A program made the position numbers and the translations under genes. Below the pieces are notes generated by a model that was not told the DNA's origin, did not search any database, and worked only from the letters and a program-made list of their open reading frames with translations. Source: Megalobrama amblycephala (taxonomy: Eukaryota > Chordata > Actinopteri > Cypriniformes > Xenocyprididae). Taken from it: a stretch of 64,000 nt of DNA. Location: contig NC_063054.1 of the NCBI RefSeq assembly GCF_018812025.1, positions 22,207,308 through 22,271,307 of the forward strand, in the 5' to 3' direction. Numbering within the stretch: position 1 is the first letter of the stretch; every line of letters starts with the position of its first letter. Of the stretch, positions 36,176 through 47,000 are shown piece after piece.

Positions 36176-36649
36176 TCCCCAATGGACATTTTAAGGATTA
36201 TAAGTATCTTTGCAAGTACGTCAGCTTATTTTACTACCCCAAACCCTAACAGTCTACTAATACTCTAATGAGAGTTAGATGACATGTAGTTTCAAATTAA
36301 TGAGAGTTAGTTGACATGTTTGCAAAGTTTCTAGTAAGCAGAATGTCTAAAGTGGACTATCAAAATAAAGTGTAAGTGCATTTAAATTAAAAGCTCTATC
36401 CCAACCCATCAACTGCAAACTATTTTGTATTTATGCCATTAAGATTCAAAACATTTAAATTCTTGTTAGAGATAGCCTATGTGTACTGCAGTTTACAAGT
36501 CTTTTTTGTTTAAAATGATTTCACTCAGCCAGCAACCATTTCTTGTTGTTTATAATCTAAAGCTTTACAAAAACATGCCTATTGTATGAACAAAGACAAC
36601 CCACTTAAACACCCACTTTGATTTTACTTAAAAAAACATCTGAACTCAC

Positions 36650-36709
36650 CAGTACTGAAATGAAGCAGGAAGGAAGCAGCAGGAAGCAGGAATATAAACG
36701 GCCCCTCAT
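36650..36709 (-). pseudogene. Orphan signal-peptide exon of a third Ig receptor
   Basis: Read right to left, ATG (36707-36709) opens MRGRLYSCFLLL and ends before a GTGAGT donor. It aligns with the first exons of copies A and B at its start (HLYLFLF versus RLYSCFLLL) and its end (TTTCAGTACTG). It is 60 nt instead of 49, so its splice phase is 0 instead of 1 and it would not join an Ig exon in frame. No Ig exon lies downstream. It is a relic of a third gene. Confidence 0.65.
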
Positions 36710-37115
36710 GACTGGTTCTTTCTCACTGATACTCAATTATATTTTATATGCCAGTGGAGTTTCCTGTTAGCTGTTACTCTTCAGAAACTTCCTGTTAAAT
36801 TTTTTGCATAATATTTTTTCCAGCATGCCTTGAAACAACAATTACATAGAAATCCATGGAGTACTGCTACATATATGTAGAATAGTAAAATGGATCATTT
36901 AGATCAAAAGGACCCCTCTCATTCTTATGGACACTTTTTTAACATTCAATAATTTGGCACTCACATCAACAAGACCTCAGTTTGGTAATCTGGTCATTTG
37001 TATAGTGAAATTTATAGGATTGACCATGAAAGCAAGAAAAAGAACTTTGTATACAACCAGGATATTTTCAGAAACAGCATGTTTATCAAAGTTTCCACTG
37101 GATTTCACTTATCAG

Positions 37116-37366
37116 CTGTGACAAGCAGGGCGGGGCGAGAGCCGTGAGAGAACGGTGTGAGGCCAGTGCCGTGATTGCAAAGGAGCATCACCTGCGCACT
37201 GCACCGGTCTCGTATCTCTCACGGAGGAGCTTTATGTTATATTTTATTATGTTTGTGTGTGCGGCAGTCGTCCATGAGGGACTGCCGCCATTTTACTTTC
37301 GTTTTCTTGTTTGTTCGTTTATTTTATACATTAAACTTACATTAGACCAGTGTTTACAGCCTGGTT
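37116..37366 (+). repeat. Possible solo LTR or retroposon fragment
   Basis: A GC-richer block beginning TGTGACAAGCAGGGCGGGGC contains GAGAGAACGGTGTGAGGCCA, a short inverted pair (GCGGCAGTCGTCCATGAGG / CTGCCGCC), TTTTATACATTAAAC and CCTGGTTCCTGATTTT near its end. It is sharply different in base use from its surroundings. I recall similar blocks as dispersed repeats in cyprinid genomes. I could not find a clean target duplication. Confidence 0.3.
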
Positions 37367-38081
37367 CCTGATTTTAAATGTGTATTATTTTATTCTGTTT
37401 TTATCACTGATGATCACCACAAACCTTTTAAACCCACGAATGTAGGAAACTTGTGACTTCTTGTGACATTCTGGGTGGCTGAGTCAGCTGAAAATCTAGA
37501 TTGCTCAGTGTGTATGGAATAACTGATGAATCCAGTAACTTACAATACCATTTATACAGCTATTGCATAAGCTGTATAAATAACTACTCAGACTGAGAAA
37601 AGGCTCAGAAGAAGGCATGTGGTGTTCATCTGCAGACCTGCCCTTAAGGAGAGAATGGCTTAGCAACTGACAACAGACACATACATTCATCAGTCGTAGT
37701 ACTGTTCTTGTCTTTGCTTTGATTTTACACCTCTGTGAAGCATCATAACAAAGTAATGTAAATGCATTAATATGGTACTAAATACATCACTCAGTATTAT
37801 ATAACAGGGGTTCCTGCTTCATCCCTCTACTCAGCATATAGGGACTTTCCAGGAAGAAGCCCTTTGAAGACAGGTTTTTCTCTGATCAGTGTTGGAAAGG
37901 TCTATGTAGATGTAGTCAATAGATTGCAGAAAGTGTTGACATTTCTCAGAAGTGAAAGTATGCAGATGGAATGAAGAAGTTTTCATTTCCAGGAACAAAT
38001 GTTTGTCATATTTTATGCTACAATAAGAAATGCATACTCTCAGAGAGGAGCCCAGTTTGTACACTCCACTTTTTCATTGAC

Positions 38082-41000
38082 ATGGCAGACGCTAGTATAC
38101 ATCAGGAAAAGACCAGACCAGCTGTCCAATCTGTCAAGATCTACTGAAAAATCCAGTGACTTGTAACTGTGGAGAGAGTTTCTGTTCAGCGTGTGTTCAC
38201 GACAAACGGAAGCAGGACAGTCAAAAGAGCTGCCCTCAGTGTGGAGAGATGTTCACTCCAAAGCCTGTTCCACGCAGATGCGTCAAGGTCGATGAAATGT
38301 TGAAAAAACTGGAACTGTCTTCTTCAACCCTTCCTCTGGATCCAAGTTATGCTGGACCCGGAGACGTACCGTGTGATGAATGCACTGGAAGGAAACACAG
38401 AGCCGCCAAGTCTTGTCTAATGTGTATGGCGTCCTTCTGTGAGAGTCACCTAATACCTCACACCACAAAGCCCTATCTGAAGAAACACAAGCTGATCGAA
38501 GCCTCCTCAGACCTGCAGGAAAACATCTGCTCCCAACACGAAAAAATCAATATAATCTACTGTCGCACAGACCAGAAAAGTATTTGTGCTTTGTGTGCAT
38601 TGAATGAACACAAAGGACATGATACAGTTGAAGCTGAAATAGAACAGATGGAGAAACAGGTCAGAACTTGTTATATACTTGACTTTTGATGATGTTTACA
38701 TCAGTTCTCTGAGGTACAGTGGTTGTAAAATGCTAATGTAAAAACCTAATACTTTTCCTTGACAAGCTTCATATTTTTTTCAACCACAAAGACTGAGATT
38801 GCAGACAGGCAAGTTGAAGTGCAGCAGAGAATCAAGGACAAACAGGAAGAACTGGATGAGCTGAAAAAGGCTTTTGATACACTAAAGGTAAGAGCAACCA
38901 CTGCATAAGCAAACATGAGTATCAACATGCAATAGAGATAAACACACATTAGAAATTAATCTGTACAGTTTAATGAACGTTTTGGTCTGTTGATGAATTA
39001 CCAGCAAGAAATCTCACTAAGAAATTAGCAATAAACTAAAAGAGATAAGTGCAACATAGTATAGCTTTTACATGTTATAGAATTGACGCTTTACTGTACC
39101 ATATTATAATATAATAATAATTATAATTGTATGTTATTGAATAAACTTGAATGTAACAGTTTTTCATTATAGCTTAAAAAGGGATAGTTCACCCAAAAAT
39201 GAAAATTTGATGTTTATCTGCTTACCCCCAGAGCATCCAAGATGTAGGTGTCTTTGTTTCTTCAGTAGAACACAAATTATGATTTTTAACTCCAACCGCT
39301 GCCGTCTGTCAGTGGTATAATGCAAGTCAGCGGGAACTTGGACTATAAGAGTAAATAAAACACGACAGACAAATCATCACTCGATTCGTGAGGTCTGATC
39401 GCGCTCTGACAATGGCAGTGATGTCTCGCGCATATACTTCAATGAGTGCTATAGACATCACTTCCGTTGTCAGAGCGCGATCAGACCTCATGAATCGAGT
39501 GATGAATGCAGTTGGACATAGTGGTGTATTAGAGGTAAAAAATTATATAAATGCTGTTCGGTTTCTCGCACAAACCGATCATTTCGTGTCTTAAGACATC
39601 AATGTGTGGTCACAGGCCGCAGGGTTTAATTTAGATTTGTCTGTCGTGTTTTATTTACTCTCATAGTCCAAGTTCCCGCTGACTTGCATTATACCACTGA
39701 CAGACGGCAGCGGTTGGAGTTAAAAATCATAATTTGTGTTCTACTGAAGAACCAAAGACACCTACATCTTGGATGCTCTGGGGGTAAGCAGATAAACATC
39801 AAATTTTCATTTTTGGGTGAACTATCCCTTTAAAGAGAATATAGAGAACCACAAAAATCAACTGCTATTTTGAATGGATGTAACTAAAGACTCTGAATGA
39901 GGGCAATAGGAATAGATGCTAGCTCACTCTGCCTTCTAACAGTGCTCTGCACAGGCTGCTTTAGAAGAAAACGAAAAGATCTTCACTCAGCTGATCCACA
40001 CCATTGAGAAAACAAGCTCTGAGGTAGCAGAGCTGATCAGAGCTCAAGAGAAGCTGGAATATAGTCGTGTTGCAGGACTTCATGAGCAGCTGGAGCAGGA
40101 GATTGCTGAGCTCCACAGGAGAGATGCTGAGCTACAGAAGCTTTTAAACACAGATAATACTGTTTATTTCCTAAAGGTAATTGTTAATTCTTGCTATACA
40201 TACTAATGTTTAACGACTTAACTCTCTGGTCACACTCATACTCTTCCCGGTCACCAGCTTTAAGGCTATAGAAAAACACAAGACGTGTCACTCGTATTGT
40301 TTTGAATGGGAGAAAGTGCAATGCGCAATAGGGGAGAGTGGGGTAAGATGAGCCATTTTTTTACTTATGTGGTCCTCAAGATAAGGGAAAATGAGGCAGA
40401 AGTAAATATGAATTTTAAATAAAAATATGGCTTCTTATAAAAAAGTGTTCCTCTGGCTCAATTTACCCCAGGCTAGGGGTAAGTTGATCCGAGTCAGTAG
40501 GTGGGTGTAAACTGACCATCTAACTGAATCTGAATCAAACCCATGTGAATTGTAAAGATAATCTACCTATTTTAAAAACGAATTTAATAATCAAATTTCC
40601 TTTTAAAAATATTCTTTGTAAAAATATTTTACAGACATTTCTTTTTTAAAAGCTAAATTAAACAACATAAACCCAACCAAATGAAGTTGAAATTTCAGTA
40701 TCTTTAATTGTTTGCATTTCTGAAACAATATGTTGAACATCAAAGTTGTAACCTTCCCATTAACAGACTAAACAGAGTGTTTGTTGAAACTAAATAAGAA
40801 TGAATAAATGTCACTGAAACTAATAAACATTTTAGTCAAAAGGTTCTTGACATGGTAGTTTTTCTGCAATGTTGACCATGTTACGCCATTAGAGACTACA
40901 GGTGGAAAGATATATATGATCCTCTGGTTCGTATCAGAGAAGGATTTGGTGTACTTGTATCAAATAAACTCAAAAATAAAGACAAACTAAACCAGTTGCA

Positions 41001-44000
41001 TAATATTACATTGAAATGACACCAGTTTATACTTCAGATTTAACTTAAATTCAATGCCTTATCGTGGGGTAAGTTAAAACGCTGGCTCAATCTGCCCCAC
41101 AGCATTTGGCTCACTTTGCCCCATAGCTGCCATTTTAGGAAAAGCTAGCTAGCAATTCAGAATATTATTTAACTAAATGACTTGCATGATTTTATACATT
41201 GCTAAATCACAATATGCATCATAAATAGTTTTAGACCTGGGTAAATTTGCTTTGATGAAATAGCCATTACATCTGTTATGTTAAAATTTTAATTTGAGAA
41301 GCCAAAAACAGTTTTTAAAGTAAGTAAGTGACTTCCACTCCTCCCATATGCTTCTCCTTTTCACAGTCTGGCAGAAATGACAGGTGGTTATAAAATATAT
41401 GGTCATATGACAATAAAATGGTACGGTTGCCAAGATACAGGGGGTGGGTCAACTTACCCGCTGGTTCATCTTACCCCACTCTCCCCTATGGCGTAAGAGC
41501 CAATTATGTAGATTGATAAAGTCATCATTGCATTGGCCGTAAGAAGCTCCAGTTCCTATAGAAACAATCAGATGTGCACTTAGGACTGATCATTAGCTTA
41601 ATCCAGACTGAAAAATACAGCTTTCCCTTTCAGTCGGTCACGTTTGACGTACGTCAGTAGTCTACGAATTGGGATATCGCTAGAGAGCCCTATCAGCTTC
41701 GAGAGAACTAAAACAAGCCAATGGAGATTGGCGTGCAATATTTGCATAATGCGCACCTCCCCTATCAGGTGGATATAAATAGGGTAGCAGATGCAATCGC
41801 ACTCTGTCTTTCACTTCGGAGCCTACCTGTTGGTGTCCCGCAGCTTGACTGAACTTCGAGCCTCTTGAGAAGAGTTTGGCGCTTGTGTTGGTGTGACGAC
41901 GCTGCAGCGAGGTCGCGAGTTGGAGTGAGCCGGGTGGAAACATCCGCTGTTACACAGCATTCCACTGTAATTCCACTTTGTTGGTCTGCGATTTGGGCCG
42001 GTTCCTCCCATGTTTTTATTAAACACTTGTGACACTCCCTGCGTGTCTCGACACAAAGGAGCTGAAATTTCCCCTTCTAAAAGAGACTTCACAGACGAAC
42101 CCTGCATCTTTTTCAAGATGTTACTGGATGTGGTCGTTCCCTGGTCCCTGCTGATGGGCACAATCGCTGCATCACGTGTTTGGGCGTTCAGCACGCTGAA
42201 GCGGCTTTTGTAGATGGTTCATGTTCTCATTGTGGGAACATGACTATCGCAGTGCTGAGATCGAGACTTTCGTTCCTTGGTTCTCAGGGAGCGGCGGTCC
42301 CCTCCCCTATGCCCCGTGCGGCCGTTTTTTCCGGCCCAGGTTGGAATGACGGTTCGTCGGCGTATAGGCAGGGTGATTTGAGGGTTACGGTTAGGGCTTC
42401 CCCGCCGAGCGCTGCTCCGCGGGCCCCTGCCGCCTCTTCAGCACTGCAGCCCGTGGTGTTACCAATTGACCGCACCGTTCCCTCTATGGAGCGTCCGGTG
42501 CTGTCCTTTGGTGCGCCTGCGGAAGACCAGATGTTGATCACGGTATCGGAAGGTGAGCAAGAGTCCTCGGGAGATGAAGACTCGGCCGCGCTACCGCCCT
42601 CCGGGGCCACAGCGTTTGCCGAGCCGGATCCCGAGTTGACTGCTGTGCTTTCCCGGGTGGCCAAGAAGGTCGGGCTCATGTGCTCAATCCTCCACCTTGG
42701 TACCTCAGGGCGGGCCGCGCTGGTCCCCAGCGTCCCGCTCCGATGCCATTTTTCCCGGAAGTGCACGATGAGGTGACCAAGTCTTGGCGGACGCCGTATA
42801 GCGTTCGTTTGAGGCCTCCATCCGCCAAACAGCAGGAAGCCGGCAGCGGACGGAGCGCCCAGCCCGCTCAGGCCAAGCCAGGTGGCAAGAGATCGAGGAA
42901 GTCGCGATCCTGAGACGGGCGACCTGGAGGGGAAGGTTTCAGCTCTTCGGGAGAGGAGTCCATCACCTCTTCCACCCCGGGGGGAATCTCTATGTGTCTG
43001 TCCCGCCGCTGGCTCTTCGGAGCCCAGCGGTACCCACCTTCTCACAGAAAGAGCTGTTTCCCAAACCTCCAGGTCACAAGAGGGTGCGGTTGCCTGGGCC
43101 CGAGGTTCTGCCTCGTCGCCCGTAGCCCCTCTCTTTTTTCGCCAGTGGGGGGCAGTGTGATGGTCGAGGCTGCTCCTCGTGTGCCGTCTCCCATCTGCAC
43201 TGTCACCCCACAGAGTCTGACTCCACTTCGGGCCGCTGTGCCGTCCGAGTCGGGTCCCAGCACTCTGCTTCACTGCCCCACCCCCGGTGCGTCTGTGGTA
43301 CCTTTGGTCCCACTGGCTCGGTGTCTGGAAGCCTGGTTAACGCTCCCCAGCCCATCCTGCTGGCTCATTCGTACTATCAGACTCGGCTATGCGATTCAGT
43401 TCGCCCGGCGTCACCCGTTCTTCAGGGGTGTCCACTTCACTCAGGTGTCGTTGGACAGTGCTCCTGTTCTCCGGGAGGAGATTGCTGTCCTCCTGGCAAA
43501 GGATGCAATCGAGCCGGTCCCTCCAGCCGATATGAGGTCAGGGTTTTACAGCCCCTACTTCATTGTACTGAAGAAAAGCGGTGGGTTACGGCCAATCCTG
43601 GATCTGCGTGTCTTGAATCGGTCCCTGCACAGGCTGCCGTTCAAGTGGTTTGCAGCGATTGACCTGAAGGACGCGTACTTTCATGTTTCGATATTGCCTC
43701 GTCACAGACCCTTTCTATGGTTTGCGTTCGAGGGTCGAGCATATCAGTACAAAGTCCTACCCTTCGGGCTGGCCCTGTCGCCCCGCGTCTTTACGAAGGT
43801 CGCGGAGGTGGCCATTGTTCCTCTCAAGGAGCAGGACGTTCGCATTCTCAACTATCTCGACGACTGGCTTATTCTGGCCAGCTCGCGGGAGCAGTTGTGC
43901 GAACACAGGGACCTGGTGTTAGCTCACCTCAGCCGGTTGGGTCTTCAGGTCAACTGGGACAATGGGCATGCAGTCTCGGGTCTGTGGACGGGACCGTAGC

Positions 44001-47000
44001 TGCATTGGCATATCAATTGCCTAGAGTTGCTCACGGTTCATCTTGCACTGGGCCGCTTCAAGGAGCTGCTGTCAGGCAAGCACGTTCTCGTTCGTTCAGA
44101 CAGTATTGCGACCGTTGCGTACATCAACCATCAGGGTGGTCTACGCTCCCGTCGCATGTCGCAACTCGCCCGCCATCTCTTGCTCTGGAGTCAGAAGCAT
44201 CTGAGGTCGCTTCGTGCCATTCATGTCCCAGGTGTGCTCAACCGTGCAGCCGAAGAGCTCTCACGGCAGCCTCCACTTGCGGGCGAGTGGAGACTCCATC
44301 CCCAGGCAGTCCAGCTGATTTGGCGGTACTTCGGCGAGGCTCAGATAGACCTGTTCGCCTCCGCGGACACTGCCCACTGCCAGTGGTTCTATTCCCTGAC
44401 CAGCGGTACGCTCGGCATGGATGCCCTGGCACACAGCTGGCCCCGGGGCCTTCGCAAATATGCGTTTCCCCCAGTGAGCCTTCTTGCATAGCTACTGTGC
44501 AAAGTTAGGGAGGACGAGGAGCAGGTGTTGTTAGTGGCTCCGTATTGGCCCACTCGGACCTGGTTCTCGGACCTGACGCTCCTCGTGACAGCCCCTCCCT
44601 GGCCCATTCCTCTGAGGAAGGATCTTCTGACTCAGAGACGGGGCACTCTTTGGCATCCGCGTCCCGACCTGTGGAACCTCCATGTATGGTCCCTGGACGG
44701 GACGCGGAGGTTCTAAGTGATCTCCCGCAAGCGGTTGCAGACACCATCACCTCTGCTAGAGCTCCATCGACTAGGAACCTCTATGCGTTGAAGTGGAACC
44801 TATTCGTTGAATGGTGCTCCTCTCACCGAGAGGACCCCCGATCATGCTCGGTCAGATCCGTGCTTTCCTTCCTGCAAGAGGTCTGGAGCGTAGGCTGTCC
44901 CCCTCCACTCTCAAAGTGTATGTTGCCGCTATTGCTGCACATCACGATGCAGTTGATGGAAAATCCTTGGGGAAGCATGATCTGGTCGTCAGGTTCCTGA
45001 GGGGGGGCGAGGAGACTAAATCTACCTCGCCCTTCCTCTATACCCTCTTGGGATCTCGCCTTAGTGCTTACATCTCTTCGGCGTCATCCCTTTGAGCCTT
45101 TGCAATCAGTTGAGTTAAAAGAACTGTCCCTTAAGACCATCCTCATGGTTGCATTGGCCTTGCTTAAGAGGGTAGGGGACTTGCACGCATTTTCGGTTGA
45201 CGAATTGTGCCTGGAGTTCGGGCCTGGTGACTCGTTATCTTGAGACCCCGGCCTGGATATGTGCCCAAGGTTCCTACCGCTCCTTTCAGAGATCAGGTAG
45301 TGAACCTGCAAGCGCTGCCCTCAGAGGAGGCAGACCCAGCCCTGGCCTTGCTCTGTCCAGTCCGCGCTCTGCGTATCTATGTGGACAGAACACGTGGCTT
45401 CAGGACCTCAGATCAGCTCTTCGTCTGTTACGGAGGCCAGCAGAAAGTGAAGGCTGTCTCCAAGCAGAGGATGGCCCACTGGTTAGTGGATGCCATCGCC
45501 CTGGCATCTGAAGCCCAGGGCGTGCCTTGCCCGCTTGGGTTGAGAGCCCACTCCACCAGAGGAGTGGCCTCTTCCTGGGAGCTGGCTCATGGCGCCTCGC
45601 TGACGGATATCTGTAGAGCTGCGGGCTGGGTGACACCCAACATGTTCGCTAGATTTTATAGCCTACGTGTAGAGCCGGTTTCTTCCCGTGTACTCACTTC
45701 CACCAGCCGGTAGACGCGCTGAACCAGCTCTAAGTGTCGGCTTGCGTTGCCACTCCCGCCCCCTGGGCCGGGTACGTGCATTCTTGACTCCAGTCGTGTT
45801 CCCCGCTTGGTGAACCCTGTCGAATTCCTCCGCCTCCCCCTTCGGCTCGGACATTGCGGAGTGTCTGATGCCAGGCCAACGTCCGTCTCCGGCATTGATG
45901 TTGGCTGGGTTCCATATGCTGTGACCCCTCTGTGACAGCGGTCCCATATGTGTATTCTCCACGGTTAAACTCCCTCCGGTGAGCCCGTGTCTTCCCTTAG
46001 CAGAGCCACCTCTGCCGTCACCTGTCAGATGTGTCTCCCCCTTCTTAGGCGGAGCCAACCCAGGGACTTCATATGCGTACTGCCCAACTGGCCAGTCCAT
46101 ATGTGTTTCCCACGTAATTCCTCCCTACGGGCAGGTAGTGGTGTCCGCAGCGTCCCCTTGGGTTCGCTTCCCCAGTGTAGTTAGTTTACTTAGTGGGTAT
46201 TTCAGAACAGCAGTAAACTTCCCGACATGAGCTCGCCCCCTTCTCCGTCCCCCTGGCACGACGGGCGGCCAGGGCTTACGCTGGGCACTGGAAGGGGTTC
46301 GTAACTGTGGCGTTTTATTTGGGATCCCAATTCGTCGGTCACTACTGACGTACGTCGAACGTGACCGACTGAAAGGGAACGTCTCGGTTACGTATGTAAC
46401 CCTCATTCCCTGAAGGAGGGAACGGAGACGTACGTCCCGTCACCACGGTTTCTGTACCCTCGCTGCAGTGCAGACACCGGTTGTCTCCTCAGCGGAAAAC
46501 AGAGTGCGATTGCATCTGCTACCCTATTTATATCCACCTGATAGGGGCGGTGCGCATTATGCAAATATCGCACGCCAATCTCCATTGACTTGTAGTTCTC
46601 TCGAAGCTGATAGGGCTCTCTAGCGATATCCCAATTCGTCGGTCACTACTGACGTATGTCTCCGTTCCCTCCTTCAGGGAACGAGGGTTACATACGTAAC
46701 CGAGACGTTTTTTTTTTCATAATGATTCAAGCATTTAGAAACAAAATTTATGAGACAGATTTGGTGATTTCAAATATGAAATTTAATTGAAATTTTGGCA
46801 AACAGCTTCAGAGAATTTCAGATAGGAGCTGCACTTATATGCCTGAGAGGAAAAATGGCCGCCGAGTGAAATGACTTGTCTCAAAGACTATAGATAGGCC
46901 TCTAGTCTTTGCTTGTCTTAAAGGGACTTTGGTTTAACCCCTTGATTAATGTATTTTTTTTCTACATCGTGACTGATTTGTGGATTCTCTGTATTTTTTT

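Larger units (their letters stand above)
41623..46708 (+). mobile_element. DIRS-type tyrosine-recombinase retrotransposon, near full length
   Basis: DIRS elements copy through RNA but integrate through a tyrosine recombinase and carry inverted rather than direct terminal repeats. All diagnostic parts are seen. The inverted termini are at 41623-41815 and 46497-46708 (ATTGGGATATCGCTAGAGAG versus its complement). An internal complementary region at 46320-46445 contains the inverses of both outer ends joined. Gag-like, RT/RNase H and recombinase segments lie between, in the expected order. It is strikingly GC-rich against the host DNA. Nonsense codons, frameshifts and internal deletions make it non-autonomous. 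It lies in the same orientation as the host finTRIM intron. Confidence 0.9.

Noticed and set aside
39178..39833. Possible CRISPR-like or RNA-gene structure from strong palindromes
   Set aside because: A single pair of arms with Angel-type ends, not a series of equal repeats and spacers. This is eukaryotic transposable-element DNA.
42284..43273. 329-codon open frame on the minus strand
   Set aside because: It is antisense to the GC-rich DIRS gag/RT region, where stop codons are rare on both strands. Its composition (Arg/Ser/Gly-rich) is that of a shadow frame.
43717..44508. 263-codon plus-strand frame overlapping RT/RNase H
   Set aside because: A frame shifted from the true RT/RNase H frame, which carries the catalytic motifs. 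This one is Arg/Ser/Gln-rich with no motif.
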